Assembly (NCBI RefSeq): GCF_001279005.1
Contig: NZ_LGCN01000265.1
Span: 190,804-254,803 of the forward strand
Length of the DNA: 64,000 nucleotides
Direction of reading: 5' to 3'
From: Streptomyces caelestis
GTDB taxonomy: Bacteria; Actinomycetota; Actinomycetes; Streptomycetales; Streptomycetaceae
Numbering within the stretch: position 1 is the stretch's first letter; each line of letters begins with the position of its first letter. Shown here in pieces: positions 53,290-61,663 of the stretch. Below the pieces are notes generated by a model. That model was not told the DNA's origin. It ran no database searches and worked only from the letters and a program-made list of their open reading frames with translations. The position numbers were made by a program, and so were the translations under genes.

Positions 53290-54020
53290 GCCGCCCGGCC
53301 TTCCGGCTCGGCCGCCCCGGAGACCGGCGGCAGGTGTACGGTGCGCACGCGCCGTCCGTCGAGCAGCGGCACCGTGCGGTCGGCGAGGGCCGTGGTCTGC
53401 GGGTTGTCGGTCGCGAGGACCACCGTGATGCCGTGCGAGCGGGCCGCGGTGGTGAGCGTGCGCAGCACGTGGGTGCGGTCGACGCGGTGCAGCGGGGCGG
53501 TCGGCTCGTCGGCGAACAGCACCGAGGGCGCCGGGGCGAGGGCGCGGGCGATGCACACCCGCTGCCGCTCGGCCTGCGTCAGCTCCCCGGGGTGCTTGCG
53601 GGCCCCGTCGCCGATGTCGAGGCGCTCCAGCCACTCCAGGGCCGCCGTCCTGGCGCGGCGCCGGCCGACGCCGCGCAGCATCAGCGGCAGGGCGGTGTTC
53701 TCCCAGACGTTCAGCTCGGGCACCAGCAGCGGGTCCGGGTCGATCCAGCCGAAGTGGTCCCGGCGCAGCCGCTCGCGGACGGCCGGGCTCATGGTGTGCA
53801 CGGGCACACTGTTGAACCAGACCTCGCCGCTGCGTGCGGTCAGCAGGCCGGACAGACAGCGCAGCAGGGTCGTCTTGCCGCTGCCGCGCGGGCCGCCGAC
53901 GGCGAGGATCTCGCCCTCCCGGACACCGAGCGAGACCCCGCTCAGTCCGGGCGAGCCGTCGTCGTACCGGTAGTGCAGGGCTCGCGCCCAGAGCACGTCG
54001 TTGTCCGGTGGGGCCACCAT
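53271..54020 (-). CDS. ABC transporter ATPase with variant signature
   Basis: 249 residues from ATG 54020, 8 nt after GAGGTG. Walker A GGPRGSGKTTLLRCL near 44-58, Walker B SVLFADEPTAPLHR, MacB/LolD-like order. The signature motif is LTQAERQRVCIARAL, so LSGGQ is replaced by LTQAE; the D-loop is also unusual (APLHRVDR). This may slow hydrolysis or make it a regulatory ATPase. It overlaps the permease start by 19 bp, so they are coupled. Confidence 0.9.
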   Translation of the reverse strand: MVAPPDNDVLWARALHYRYDDGSPGLSGVSLGVREGEILAVGGPRGSGKTTLLRCLSGLLTARSGEVWFNSVPVHTMSPAVRERLRRDHFGWIDPDPLLVPELNVWENTALPLMLRGVGRRRARTAALEWLERLDIGDGARKHPGELTQAERQRVCIARALAPAPSVLFADEPTAPLHRVDRTHVLRTLTTAARSHGITVVLATDNPQTTALADRTVPLLDGRRVRTVHLPPVSGAAEPEGRAACSLSV

Positions 54021-54237
54021 GGCGTACACCTCGGTTCGGATCGGAAATGCCGTGCGCGGTTCGGGTAAGTCCCCCGTCCGGGGGAACGAAGGCAGGGCCG
54101 ATCGGTCACTCGCACGCTAGGCAGGCCGCGACGAGAGGCGGGACAGCACACGGCCCCGGACGCCCGTTTCTCACTCGAACGGGCGGCACCGGGGCCGGTG
54201 TTGATCATTCAGAAGGAAGATCGGAACCTCCAATGGC

Positions 54238-55611
54238 CTACAGCTTGGTCCAGGCCTCCGAGAGGGTCGCGCGCAGGATCTGCTCGATCTCGTCGAAGGT
54301 CTCCTGGTTCGAGATCAGCGGCGGGGCGAGCTGGACGACCGGGTCGCCGCGGTCGTCGGCACGGCAGTACAGGCCGTTCTCGAAGAGCTTCTTCGACAGG
54401 AAGCCGTACAGGACGCGCTCGGTCTCGTCGGCGTCGAAGGACTCCTTGGTGTTCTTGTCCTTGACCAGCTCGATGCCGTAGAAGAAGCCGTTGCCGCGGA
54501 CGTCGCCGACGATCGGCAGGTCGTGCAGCTTCTCCAGGGTCGCGCGGAAGGCGCCCTCGTGGTCCAGCACGTGCTGGTTGAGGCCCTCGCGCTCGAACAG
54601 GTCGAGGTTGGCGATGCCCACGGCCGCCGAGACCGGGTGGCCGCCGAAGGTGTAGCCGTGCAGGAAGGTGTTGTCGCCCCGGTAGAACGGCTCGGCCAGG
54701 CGGTCGGAGACGATGCACGCACCGATGGGGGAGTAACCCGAGGTCATGCCCTTGGCGCAGGTGATCATGTCCGGCACGTAGCCGAACTTGTCGCACGCGA
54801 AGGTGGTGCCGAGCCGGCCGAAGGCGCAGATGACCTCGTCGGAGACGAGCAGCACGTCGTACCGGTCGCAGATCTCGCGCACCCGCTGGAAGTAGCCGGG
54901 CGGGGGCGGGAAGCAGCCGCCGGCGTTCTGCACCGGCTCCAGGAAGACGGCCGCGACCGTGTCCGGGCCCTCGAAGAGGATCTGCTGCTCGATCTGGTCG
55001 GCGGCCCAGCGGCCGAACGCCTCGGGGTCGTCGCCGTGGATCGGCGCCCGGTAGATGTTGGTGTTGGGCACCTTGTGCGCGCCCGGCACCAGCGGCTCGA
55101 ACGGGGCCTTCAGGGCCGGCAGTCCGGTGATGGACAGGGCGCCCTGCGGGGTGCCGTGGTAGGCCACCGCGCGGGATATGACCTTGTACTTGGTCGGCTT
55201 GCCGGTCAGCTTGAAGTACTGCTTGGCGAGCTTCCAGGCGGTCTCCACCGCCTCGCCGCCGCCGGTGGTGAAGAAGACCTTGTTGAGGTCGCCCGGGGCC
55301 TCGTGCGCGAGCCGCTCCGCGAGCTCCACGGCCTTGGGGTGGGCGTAGGACCACACGGGGAAGAAGGCCAGCTCCTGGGCCTGCTTGGCGGCGGTCTCCG
55401 CGAGTTCCTGGCGGCCGTGGCCCGCCTGCACCACGAACAGGCCCGCGAGGCCGTCGAGGTAGCGCCTGCCCTTGTCGTCGTAGATGTGGGTGCCCTCGCC
55501 CCGGACGATGGTGGGGACGGGGGAGTTCTCGTACGAGGACATGCGGGTGAAGTGCATCCACAGGTGGTCGTACGCGGACCTGCTGAGGTCCTCGGTGCTG
55601 CCGGTGCTCAC
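54238..55611 (-). CDS. Class III PLP-dependent aminotransferase (putrescine/omega-amino-acid type)
   Basis: 457 residues from GTG 55611. PLP Lys near 288 in MITCAKGMTSGYSPIGA, TTGGGEAVETAWKLA, and LVSDEVICAFGRLGTTFA around it; GGHPVSAAVGIANLDL later. The omega-transaminase subclass fits putrescine or GABA as amino donor and pyruvate as acceptor. Its divergent neighbours are an Lrp regulator and an aldehyde dehydrogenase of the 4-aminobutanal type. It starts just beyond the Lrp stop on the same strand (2-nt gap). Confidence 0.9.
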   Translation of the reverse strand: MSTGSTEDLSRSAYDHLWMHFTRMSSYENSPVPTIVRGEGTHIYDDKGRRYLDGLAGLFVVQAGHGRQELAETAAKQAQELAFFPVWSYAHPKAVELAERLAHEAPGDLNKVFFTTGGGEAVETAWKLAKQYFKLTGKPTKYKVISRAVAYHGTPQGALSITGLPALKAPFEPLVPGAHKVPNTNIYRAPIHGDDPEAFGRWAADQIEQQILFEGPDTVAAVFLEPVQNAGGCFPPPPGYFQRVREICDRYDVLLVSDEVICAFGRLGTTFACDKFGYVPDMITCAKGMTSGYSPIGACIVSDRLAEPFYRGDNTFLHGYTFGGHPVSAAVGIANLDLFEREGLNQHVLDHEGAFRATLEKLHDLPIVGDVRGNGFFYGIELVKDKNTKESFDADETERVLYGFLSKKLFENGLYCRADDRGDPVVQLAPPLISNQETFDEIEQILRATLSEAWTKL

Positions 55612-55613
55612 GA

Positions 55614-56117
55614 TTATCGGGTTCCCCACATGTAGGTCTGCTTCTTGAGCTTGAGGTAGACGAAACTCTCGGTGGAGCGCACCCCGGGAACGGCCCGGAT
55701 GCGTCCGTTGATGACCTCCAGGAGGTGGTCGTCGTCCTCGCAGACGATCTCGACCATGAGGTCGAAGGACCCCGCGGTCATCACCACGTACTCGCACTCG
55801 TCCATGGCGGTCAGCGCGTCGGCCACGGCCTCCACGTCGCCCTCGACGTGGATCCCGACCATCGCCTGGCGGCGGAAGCCCACGGTGAGCGGGTCCGTGA
55901 CGGCGACGATCTGCATCACGCCCTGGTCGAGGAGCTTCTGGACGCGCTGGCGCACGGCGGCCTCCGACAGGCCCACGGCCTTGCCGATGGCGGCGTACGG
56001 CCGGCGGCCGTCCTCCTGGAGCTGCTCGATGATGGCGAGGGAGACGGCGTCCAGCGGGGGACGGCCGCCGTTCTTGGACTCGCGGGAGTCCTTCGGATCT
56101 GCGCTTCGACTGGCCAC
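55614..56117 (-). CDS. Lrp/AsnC-family regulator
   Basis: 167 residues from GTG 56117 (upstream GTG codons are alternatives; the RBS is weak). N-terminal helix-turn-helix (LDAVSLAIIEQLQEDGRRPY, IGKAVGLSEAAVRQRVQKLL), then an AsnC/RAM ligand domain (VGIHVEGDVEAVADALTAM, ECEYVVMTAGSFDLMVEIVC). It sits between the aminotransferase (same strand, 2 nt downstream) and the divergent aldehyde dehydrogenase and most likely controls both in response to an amino acid or polyamine product. Confidence 0.9.
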   Translation of the reverse strand: MASRSADPKDSRESKNGGRPPLDAVSLAIIEQLQEDGRRPYAAIGKAVGLSEAAVRQRVQKLLDQGVMQIVAVTDPLTVGFRRQAMVGIHVEGDVEAVADALTAMDECEYVVMTAGSFDLMVEIVCEDDDHLLEVINGRIRAVPGVRSTESFVYLKLKKQTYMWGTR

Positions 56118-56227
56118 GGTGCCACTGTGCACGACGTATCGACAGTTTCGCAAGGCTTGATCGATGAATTTCGTTGTCTGAAGCGTCTCTGCTTGCGGAT
56201 TTCGCAGGAGTGGGGCGGGTGGGGGTG

Positions 56228-56255
56228 TTGAAAACATCAGCTGTCGGTCTAGGGT
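56228..56255 (+). promoter_or_regulatory. Promoter of the aldehyde dehydrogenase gene, with GACAC repeats in the leader
   Basis: TTGAAA (56228-56233), a 16-nt spacer and TAGGGT (56250-56255). The leader of about 78 nt contains GACAC at 56273, 56290, 56299 and 56308. Three TTTCG motifs (56146, 56169, 56200) lie upstream, between it and the Lrp gene, and could be Lrp half-sites. Confidence 0.55.
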
Positions 56256-56339
56256 GGGTTTCTCAGAGGCTGGACACTCGACATTTCTCGACACCCCAGA
56301 CACCTCGGACACCCACGAGGAACACCAGGAGGGCCTGCA

Positions 56340-57779
56340 GTGAGCACCGAGCTGCGTCGTCTGCGCAACTACATCGGCGGTGAGTTCCGGGACGCCGCCG
56401 ACGGCCGGACCACCGAGGTGGTCAACCCCGCGACGGGCGAGGCGTACGCGACCGCTCCGCTGTCCGGGCAGGCGGATGTGGACGCCGCGATGGCGGCCGC
56501 CGCCGAGGCGTTCCCCGGCTGGCGCGACACCACCCCGGCCGAGCGCCAGAAGGCCCTGCTGAAGATCGCGGACGCCTTCGAGGAGCGCGCCGAGGAACTC
56601 GTCGCGGCCGAGGTGGAGAACACGGGCAAGCCCGTCGGGCTGACCCGCACCGAGGAGATCCCGCCGATGGTGGACCAGATCCGCTTCTTCGCGGGTGCGG
56701 CGCGGATGCTGGAGGGCAAGGGCGCCGGCGAGTACATGGAGGGGCTGACCTCCTTCGTGCGCCGCGAGCCGGTCGGCGTCTGCGCGCAGGTCGCGCCCTG
56801 GAACTACCCGATGATGATGGCCGTGTGGAAGTTCGCCCCGGCGATCGCCGCGGGCAACACGGTCGTCCTGAAGCCCTCGGACACCACCCCGGCCTCCACG
56901 GTCCTGCTCGCCGGGATCCTCGGCTCGATCCTGCCCAAGGGCGTCTTCAACGTCGTCTGCGGCGACCGCGACACCGGCCGACTGATGGTCGAGCACCCCA
57001 CCCCGGCGATGGCGTCCATCACCGGCTCGGTGCGCGCCGGCATGTCGGTCGCCGAATCCGCGTCCAAGGACCTCAAGCGGGTCCACCTGGAACTGGGCGG
57101 CAAGGCCCCGGTCGTCGTCTTCGAGGACACCGACGTCGCCAAGGCCGTCGAGGGCATCTCGGAGGCGGGCTTCTTCAACGCCGGACAGGACTGCACGGCC
57201 GCCACGCGCGTCCTCGTGCACGAGTCGATCCACGACGAGTTCGTCTCCGCGCTCGCCGAGGCCGCCGCCGGCATGAAGACCGGTATGCCGGACGACGAGG
57301 ACGTGTTCTTCGGTCCGCTCAACAACGCCAACCAGCTCAGGCAGGTCGAGGGCTTCATCGAGCGGCTGCCGGCGCACGCGCGCGTGGTCGCCGGCGGCAA
57401 GCGCGTCGGCGACAAGGGCTACTTCTACGCCCCGACCGTCGTCTCCGGCCTCAACCAGGACGACGAGATCGTCCAGAAGGAGGTCTTCGGTCCGGTCATC
57501 ACCGTCCAGTCCTTCACCGACGAGGACCAGGCCGTCGCGTACGCCAACGGCGTCGAGTACGCGCTGGCCTCCTCGGTGTGGACCAAGGACCACTCCCGCG
57601 CGATGCGGATGTCCAAGAGGCTGGACTTCGGCTGCGTGTGGATCAACACGCACATCCCGCTGGTCGCGGAGATGCCGCACGGCGGCTTCAAGAAGTCCGG
57701 CTACGGCAAGGACCTCTCGGCGTACGGCTTCGACGACTACACGCGGGTCAAGCACGTGATGACGTCCCTGGACGCGTAA
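56340..57779 (+). CDS. Aldehyde dehydrogenase, 4-aminobutyraldehyde dehydrogenase type
   Basis: 479 residues from GTG 56340. NAD-binding GSVRAGMSVAESASKDLK with LELGGKAPVVVF (general base Glu near 252), catalytic Cys near 285 in NAGQDCTAATRV. The NAGQDC form is the PatD/Prr subclass that oxidises 4-aminobutanal to GABA. The N-terminus MSTELRRLRNYIGGEFRDA is typical. With the aminotransferase it would form putrescine to 4-aminobutanal to GABA. Followed by a perfect 15-bp terminator. Confidence 0.9.
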   Translation: MSTELRRLRNYIGGEFRDAADGRTTEVVNPATGEAYATAPLSGQADVDAAMAAAAEAFPGWRDTTPAERQKALLKIADAFEERAEELVAAEVENTGKPVGLTRTEEIPPMVDQIRFFAGAARMLEGKGAGEYMEGLTSFVRREPVGVCAQVAPWNYPMMMAVWKFAPAIAAGNTVVLKPSDTTPASTVLLAGILGSILPKGVFNVVCGDRDTGRLMVEHPTPAMASITGSVRAGMSVAESASKDLKRVHLELGGKAPVVVFEDTDVAKAVEGISEAGFFNAGQDCTAATRVLVHESIHDEFVSALAEAAAGMKTGMPDDEDVFFGPLNNANQLRQVEGFIERLPAHARVVAGGKRVGDKGYFYAPTVVSGLNQDDEIVQKEVFGPVITVQSFTDEDQAVAYANGVEYALASSVWTKDHSRAMRMSKRLDFGCVWINTHIPLVAEMPHGGFKKSGYGKDLSAYGFDDYTRVKHVMTSLDA

Positions 57780-57789
57780 GCGCCAAGGC

Positions 57790-57827
57790 GTCGGCCCCGG
57801 ACGGTTGGACCACCGTCCGGGGCCGAC
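57790..57827 (+). terminator. Perfect 15-bp terminator after the aldehyde dehydrogenase gene
   Basis: GTCGGCCCCGGACGG (57790-57804), an 8-nt loop, and CCGTCCGGGGCCGAC (57813-57827). It ends 25 bases before the next gene's promoter. Confidence 0.93.
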
Positions 57828-57851
57828 GTGTTCCCCGGGCCGATCCCATTT

Positions 57852-57880
57852 TTGAACATGTTCAACTCGGGGCGTACGCT
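57852..57880 (+). promoter_or_regulatory. Leaderless promoter with overlapping TTGAACATGTTCAA operator
   Basis: A perfect 14-bp palindrome TTGAACA-TGTTCAA (57852-57865) contains the -35 box TTGAAC (57852-57857). A 17-nt spacer leads to TACGCT (57875-57880), which ends 6 nt before the ATG at 57887. A repressor bound there would cover the -35 box. Confidence 0.75.
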
Positions 57881-57886
57881 GCTGCC

Positions 57887-58423
57887 ATGAGCGACAGAGC
57901 CGCCCTGCTCAAGGGCATCCGCGCCTGGCTGGCCTTCTTCGTCGTCTGCCTGGTGCTCAGCGGCGCCACCGCCTTCCCGCTGGTGCACGAACTGCGCTGG
58001 GCCGAGGACCTGCTCCGCTCCCTGTCGGCGCCGGAGCACCTCCCCGCCCTCATGGACTGGATCGAGCGCGTGCGCCAGGGGCTCGAGACCGCCGACGCCG
58101 AGTACCCGTTCCTCCTCTACGGCACCGACTGGCTCGCCTTCGCGCACCTCGTGATCGCGGTCGCCTTCCACGGTCCCTACCGCGACCCCGTCCGCAACGT
58201 CTGGGTCGTCGAGTTCGGCATGATCGCCTGCGCCGGCGTCATCCCGCTCGCCCTGATCTGCGGCCCGGTCCGCGGCATCCCCTTCTGGTGGAGCGTCATC
58301 GACATGGCGTTCGGCGTGTTCGGCGTGATCCCGCTGTACGTCGTACGCCGGAAGATCAAGCGGCTGGAGGCGCTCACGCCGCACACGACGCCGGCCCTCG
58401 TCACCCGAGGGCGGCCCGCTTGA
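57887..58423 (+). CDS. Small four-helix membrane protein, function unknown
   Basis: 178 residues from ATG 57887, without Shine-Dalgarno and 6 nt after a -10 box. Hydrophobic segments: AWLAFFVVCLVLSGATAF, WLAFAHLVIAVAFHG, MIACAGVIPLALICG, AFGVFGVIPLYVVRRK. Two of the loops are acidic and aromatic. I do not recognise the family beyond similar Streptomyces membrane proteins. The palindromic operator suggests dedicated repression. Its 3' end overlaps the convergent serine-hydrolase gene by 23 bp. Confidence 0.8.
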   Translation: MSDRAALLKGIRAWLAFFVVCLVLSGATAFPLVHELRWAEDLLRSLSAPEHLPALMDWIERVRQGLETADAEYPFLLYGTDWLAFAHLVIAVAFHGPYRDPVRNVWVVEFGMIACAGVIPLALICGPVRGIPFWWSVIDMAFGVFGVIPLYVVRRKIKRLEALTPHTTPALVTRGRPA

Positions 58424-59555
58424 TGCGCTCGGCGACCGGGTTCGGCGTCGTGTCCTTCGCGTCGGTGTCGGTGAGCGCGTACACGAGGGTGCGGCTCAGG
58501 TCCTCGGTCGCGGCGATCGCCGTGCTGTAGCCGGGGCGGGCGCCGGTCTTGAGCCAGTAGACCGTGCCCTCGTGCTCCCAGCGGGTCAGGCCCGCGCTGT
58601 AGGCGGCGCCCTTGATGTCCGTGGGAACCGTGAACATCTCCCGCAACTGCGGTTCGGGCACGATCTGCCCGCCGAAGAGAGCCGTGCCGAGCCGCTCCAG
58701 GTCGGCGGTGGTCGAGATCATGTCCCCGGCCGCCCAGCGGTCGGCCACGTTCCATTCGGTCACGTCCACGAGCCGGGTCGTCCCGTCCGGCCGGGGCGCC
58801 GCCTGGTAGCCGCGGTGGTGCGGTCCGCGGATGCGGGGGTCGGCGCCGGGGAAGTACGTGTGCTCCATCCCGGCGGGACGCAGCACGAGCCGGGTGGCCT
58901 CGGAGGCGTACGACCGCCCGGTCACCTTCTCGATCAGCATGCCGAGGATCGTGTAGTTGATGTTGAGGTACTGCTGCTGGTCACCGGCGGTGAACGCCGG
59001 GCCCTTGGCGACCGCCGACTTCACGACCCGCCGCGGGGTGAGCGTGTCGTAGCGGTGCGCGTACTGCTCCTCGAAGGTGTCGCCCCAACTGACGCCCGGC
59101 TGGATGCCGCTGGTGTGGTTCAGCAGGTTTCTTACGGTGACGGGCTCCTTGAACTCGGGGCCGAGCAGGCCGGGCAGGTAGCGCTCGATCGACGCGTCGA
59201 GATCGACCTCGCCCCGGGCCGCCAGCCGGAGGACGGCGGCGGCCGTCACCACCTTGGTCGTCGAACCGGCCCTGAACCGCGCGTCCGGGTCGGCCGCCCG
59301 GCCGCTCACCAGGTCCCGCACCCCCGAACTGCCCTGCCAGGAAGCCTCGGTGCCGCTCAGCCGGACGAGTGCGGCCGTGGTGCTCTCGTCGGGCAGCCCT
59401 TCGATCGCCTCGCACAGCGCCTTGTCCGACGGGGCGGCACCGCACACGGGCGCCGACGGGGCGGGGGAGGCGAAGGCGGGCGCGGCGAGCGGGCCCGCGC
59501 CCAGGGCGAGGACGAGGGAGGCGGTGAGCAGGGTGGTGCGACGACGGGTGTGCAT
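58401..59555 (-). CDS. Secreted serine beta-lactamase/D-Ala-D-Ala carboxypeptidase-family protein
   Basis: 384 residues. Signal peptide TLLTASLVLALGAGPLAAPAFA, then a class C-like transpeptidase fold. SxxK is AGSTTKVVTAAAV near 98, YxN is QYLNINYTILGML near 192, and a KTG-type third motif is VYWLKTGARPGYSTA. The family covers DD-peptidases, esterases and true beta-lactamases; nothing here fixes which. Single gene; overlaps the convergent membrane gene by 23 bp. Confidence 0.9.
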   Translation of the reverse strand: MHTRRRTTLLTASLVLALGAGPLAAPAFASPAPSAPVCGAAPSDKALCEAIEGLPDESTTAALVRLSGTEASWQGSSGVRDLVSGRAADPDARFRAGSTTKVVTAAAVLRLAARGEVDLDASIERYLPGLLGPEFKEPVTVRNLLNHTSGIQPGVSWGDTFEEQYAHRYDTLTPRRVVKSAVAKGPAFTAGDQQQYLNINYTILGMLIEKVTGRSYASEATRLVLRPAGMEHTYFPGADPRIRGPHHRGYQAAPRPDGTTRLVDVTEWNVADRWAAGDMISTTADLERLGTALFGGQIVPEPQLREMFTVPTDIKGAAYSAGLTRWEHEGTVYWLKTGARPGYSTAIAATEDLSRTLVYALTDTDAKDTTPNPVAERIKRAALG

Positions 59556-59703
59556 CGGTTGCTCCTCGGGGAGTTCGGCGGAAGGACGTGATCATCCTCC
59601 GGCCGGGCGGGCCACCTCCGGATCGTCGCCGGGGAGGGCGCCCGCCCTGACGCACCCCCGATCAACTTCCATGAGGAGAAAGGGAAGTCGTCAGGGGCTC
59701 CCC

Positions 59704-60414
59704 CTAAGGTGACCGCCGCCCCGGCCGGCCCCCGGCGTCCCGCAGCGCGCACAGGACGTCGATGCGGTTGGTGGTGATCGAGTCGACGCCCAGGGCCAGC
59801 AGGCGGCGCATGGAGCGGCGGGTGTCCGGGGTCCAGACGGAGAGCAGGTAACCGGCGTGGTGGACACGGTCCGCGAGGGCGCGGTCGACCAGGCCGAAGC
59901 GGTAGTTCAGCCAGCGCGGGCGGATCGCCTCGAGCAGACCGGCGCGGGCCGGCGCCACGGTCGTACGCGTGAGCGCGATCTCGGCGGACGGGTCCGCCGC
60001 CCGTACGGCGAGCATGGCGGGGGCGCCCGCGCAGTAGAGGACGCGGCCCTGGGCGCCCCGTTCGCGCACGGTGTCCACGACCCGGCGCACCGCGTGGACG
60101 TCCGGCGCGCCGGGGAGGTCGATCATCATCCGGCCGCCGTCCGTCGCCGCCAGCGCGTCAAAGAGCGTGGGCACCCCGTCGCCCGTGACCCCGCGCACCT
60201 CCTCCCACGACAGCGACCGCAGCGGACGGTCGTGTCCCCAGAGCCGCTTCAGCGTGTCGTCGTGCAGCAGCACCGGGACGCCGTCCCGGGTGAGGCGTAC
60301 GTCGACCTCGACCGCGTCCGCGCCCCGGTGGAGCGCGGAACGCAGCGAGGCGAGGGTGTTCTCACGGACGCGGTAGGGGTCGCCGCGGTGGGCCACGGCG
60401 GTCACGTTCTGCAT
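59704..60414 (-). CDS. Glycerophosphodiester phosphodiesterase
   Basis: 236 residues. GDPD motif: VAHRGDPYRVRENTLASLRS supplies the catalytic His, AVEVDVRLTRDGVPVLLHDD the Glu-Asp-His ligands, RWLNYRFGLV a late strand. No signal peptide, so cytosolic. It releases glycerol-3-phosphate from deacylated phospholipids. 20 bp after the deaminase gene on the same strand. Confidence 0.92.
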   Translation of the reverse strand: MQNVTAVAHRGDPYRVRENTLASLRSALHRGADAVEVDVRLTRDGVPVLLHDDTLKRLWGHDRPLRSLSWEEVRGVTGDGVPTLFDALAATDGGRMMIDLPGAPDVHAVRRVVDTVRERGAQGRVLYCAGAPAMLAVRAADPSAEIALTRTTVAPARAGLLEAIRPRWLNYRFGLVDRALADRVHHAGYLLSVWTPDTRRSMRRLLALGVDSITTNRIDVLCALRDAGGRPGRRSP

Positions 60415-60433
60415 GGCGGCCCTCCGCGGGTGG

Positions 60434-61495
60434 TCAGGAGGCGAGCCAGGACGCGGTGTGGGCGTCGATCTCGGCGGCCAGCCGCGCCTTGCCGGCCGGG
60501 TCCATGAAGGACGCCTCGACCGCGTTCTTCGCCAGGTCGGCCAGCCCCCGCTCGTCGAGTTCCAGCAGCCGCGCGGCGACCGCGTACTCGTTGTCGAGGT
60601 CGGTGCCGAACATCGGCGGGTCGTCGGAGTTGACGGTGACCAGGACGCCGGCCCGCACGAACTCCTTGATGGGGTGCTCGTCGAGGTCGGTCACCGCGCG
60701 GGTGGCGATGTTGGAGGTGGGACACACCTCCAGCGGGATGCGCCGCTCGGCCAGGTGCCGGAGCAGCTTCGGGTCGAGGGCGGAACTGGTGCCGTGCCCG
60801 ATGCGCTCGGCGCCCAGTTCGTTCAGCGCGTCCCACACCGTCTCCGGACCGGTGGTCTCGCCGGCGTGCGGCACGGAGTGCAGTCCGGCGGCGATCGCGC
60901 GGTCGAAGTAGGGCTTGAACTGCGGCCGGGGCACGCCGATCTCGGGCCCGCCGAGACCGAAGGAGACCAGGCCCTCCGGGCGCAGCCGGTCGTCGGTGGC
61001 GAGCCGCACGGTCTCCTCGGCGGACTCGAGACCGGCCTCGCCGGGGATGTCGAAGCACCAGCGCAGCACGGTCCCGAACTCGGACTCGGCCGCCTTGCGG
61101 GCGTCCTCGATCGCGTCCATGAAGGCACGCTCGTCGATGCCGCGCCGGGTGGAGGAGAACGGGGTGATGGTCAGCTCGGCGTACCGCACCTGCTGCCGGG
61201 CCAGTTCGCGCGCCACCTCGTAGGTCAGCAGCCGTACGTCCTCGGGGGTGCGGACGAGGTCGACGACGGACAGGTACACCTCGATGAAGTGGGCGAAGTC
61301 CGTGAAGGTGAAGTAGTCGGCCAGGGCCTCGGGATCGGTGGGGACCTTGGAGTCGGGGTGGCGGGCGGCCAGCTCCGAGACGATGCGGGGGGAGGCGGAC
61401 CCGACGTGGTGCACGTGCAGTTCGGCCTTGGGCAGCCCGGCGATGAAGGCGTGCAGATCGCGTGGGACGCGCGGATCGACGAGACGGTCGGTCAA
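60434..61495 (-). CDS. add: Add-superfamily deaminase (adenosine or aminodeoxyfutalosine deaminase)
   Basis: 353 residues from TTG 61495, 5 nt after GGGGAGGAACC. Zinc site HVHH in LPKAELHVHHVGS, the HAGE motif HSVPHAGETTGPET, a late His in ERIGHGTSSA and SDDPPMFGTD for the catalytic Asp. The first motif has HVHH where typical adenosine deaminases have HxHL. Streptomyces also have a menaquinone futalosine pathway with an Add-related deaminase, so the alternative substrate is real. Substrate unresolved. Confidence 0.88.
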   Translation of the reverse strand: MTDRLVDPRVPRDLHAFIAGLPKAELHVHHVGSASPRIVSELAARHPDSKVPTDPEALADYFTFTDFAHFIEVYLSVVDLVRTPEDVRLLTYEVARELARQQVRYAELTITPFSSTRRGIDERAFMDAIEDARKAAESEFGTVLRWCFDIPGEAGLESAEETVRLATDDRLRPEGLVSFGLGGPEIGVPRPQFKPYFDRAIAAGLHSVPHAGETTGPETVWDALNELGAERIGHGTSSALDPKLLRHLAERRIPLEVCPTSNIATRAVTDLDEHPIKEFVRAGVLVTVNSDDPPMFGTDLDNEYAVAARLLELDERGLADLAKNAVEASFMDPAGKARLAAEIDAHTASWLAS

Positions 61496-61663
61496 GGTTC
61501 CTCCCCGGAACGGCGCCCCGGGCCGCACGGGCGGCGGGGCGCGGATGATCGGCTGATCGGTGACTCGGGGTCATCGTAGGCGGTGGGGGCAGGGGGGCGG
61601 GGCGGTACGGAGCGGCGGAGCCGTAGCATGGCCGGACGATCGAGGGCCAGGGGGTAACTCCAG

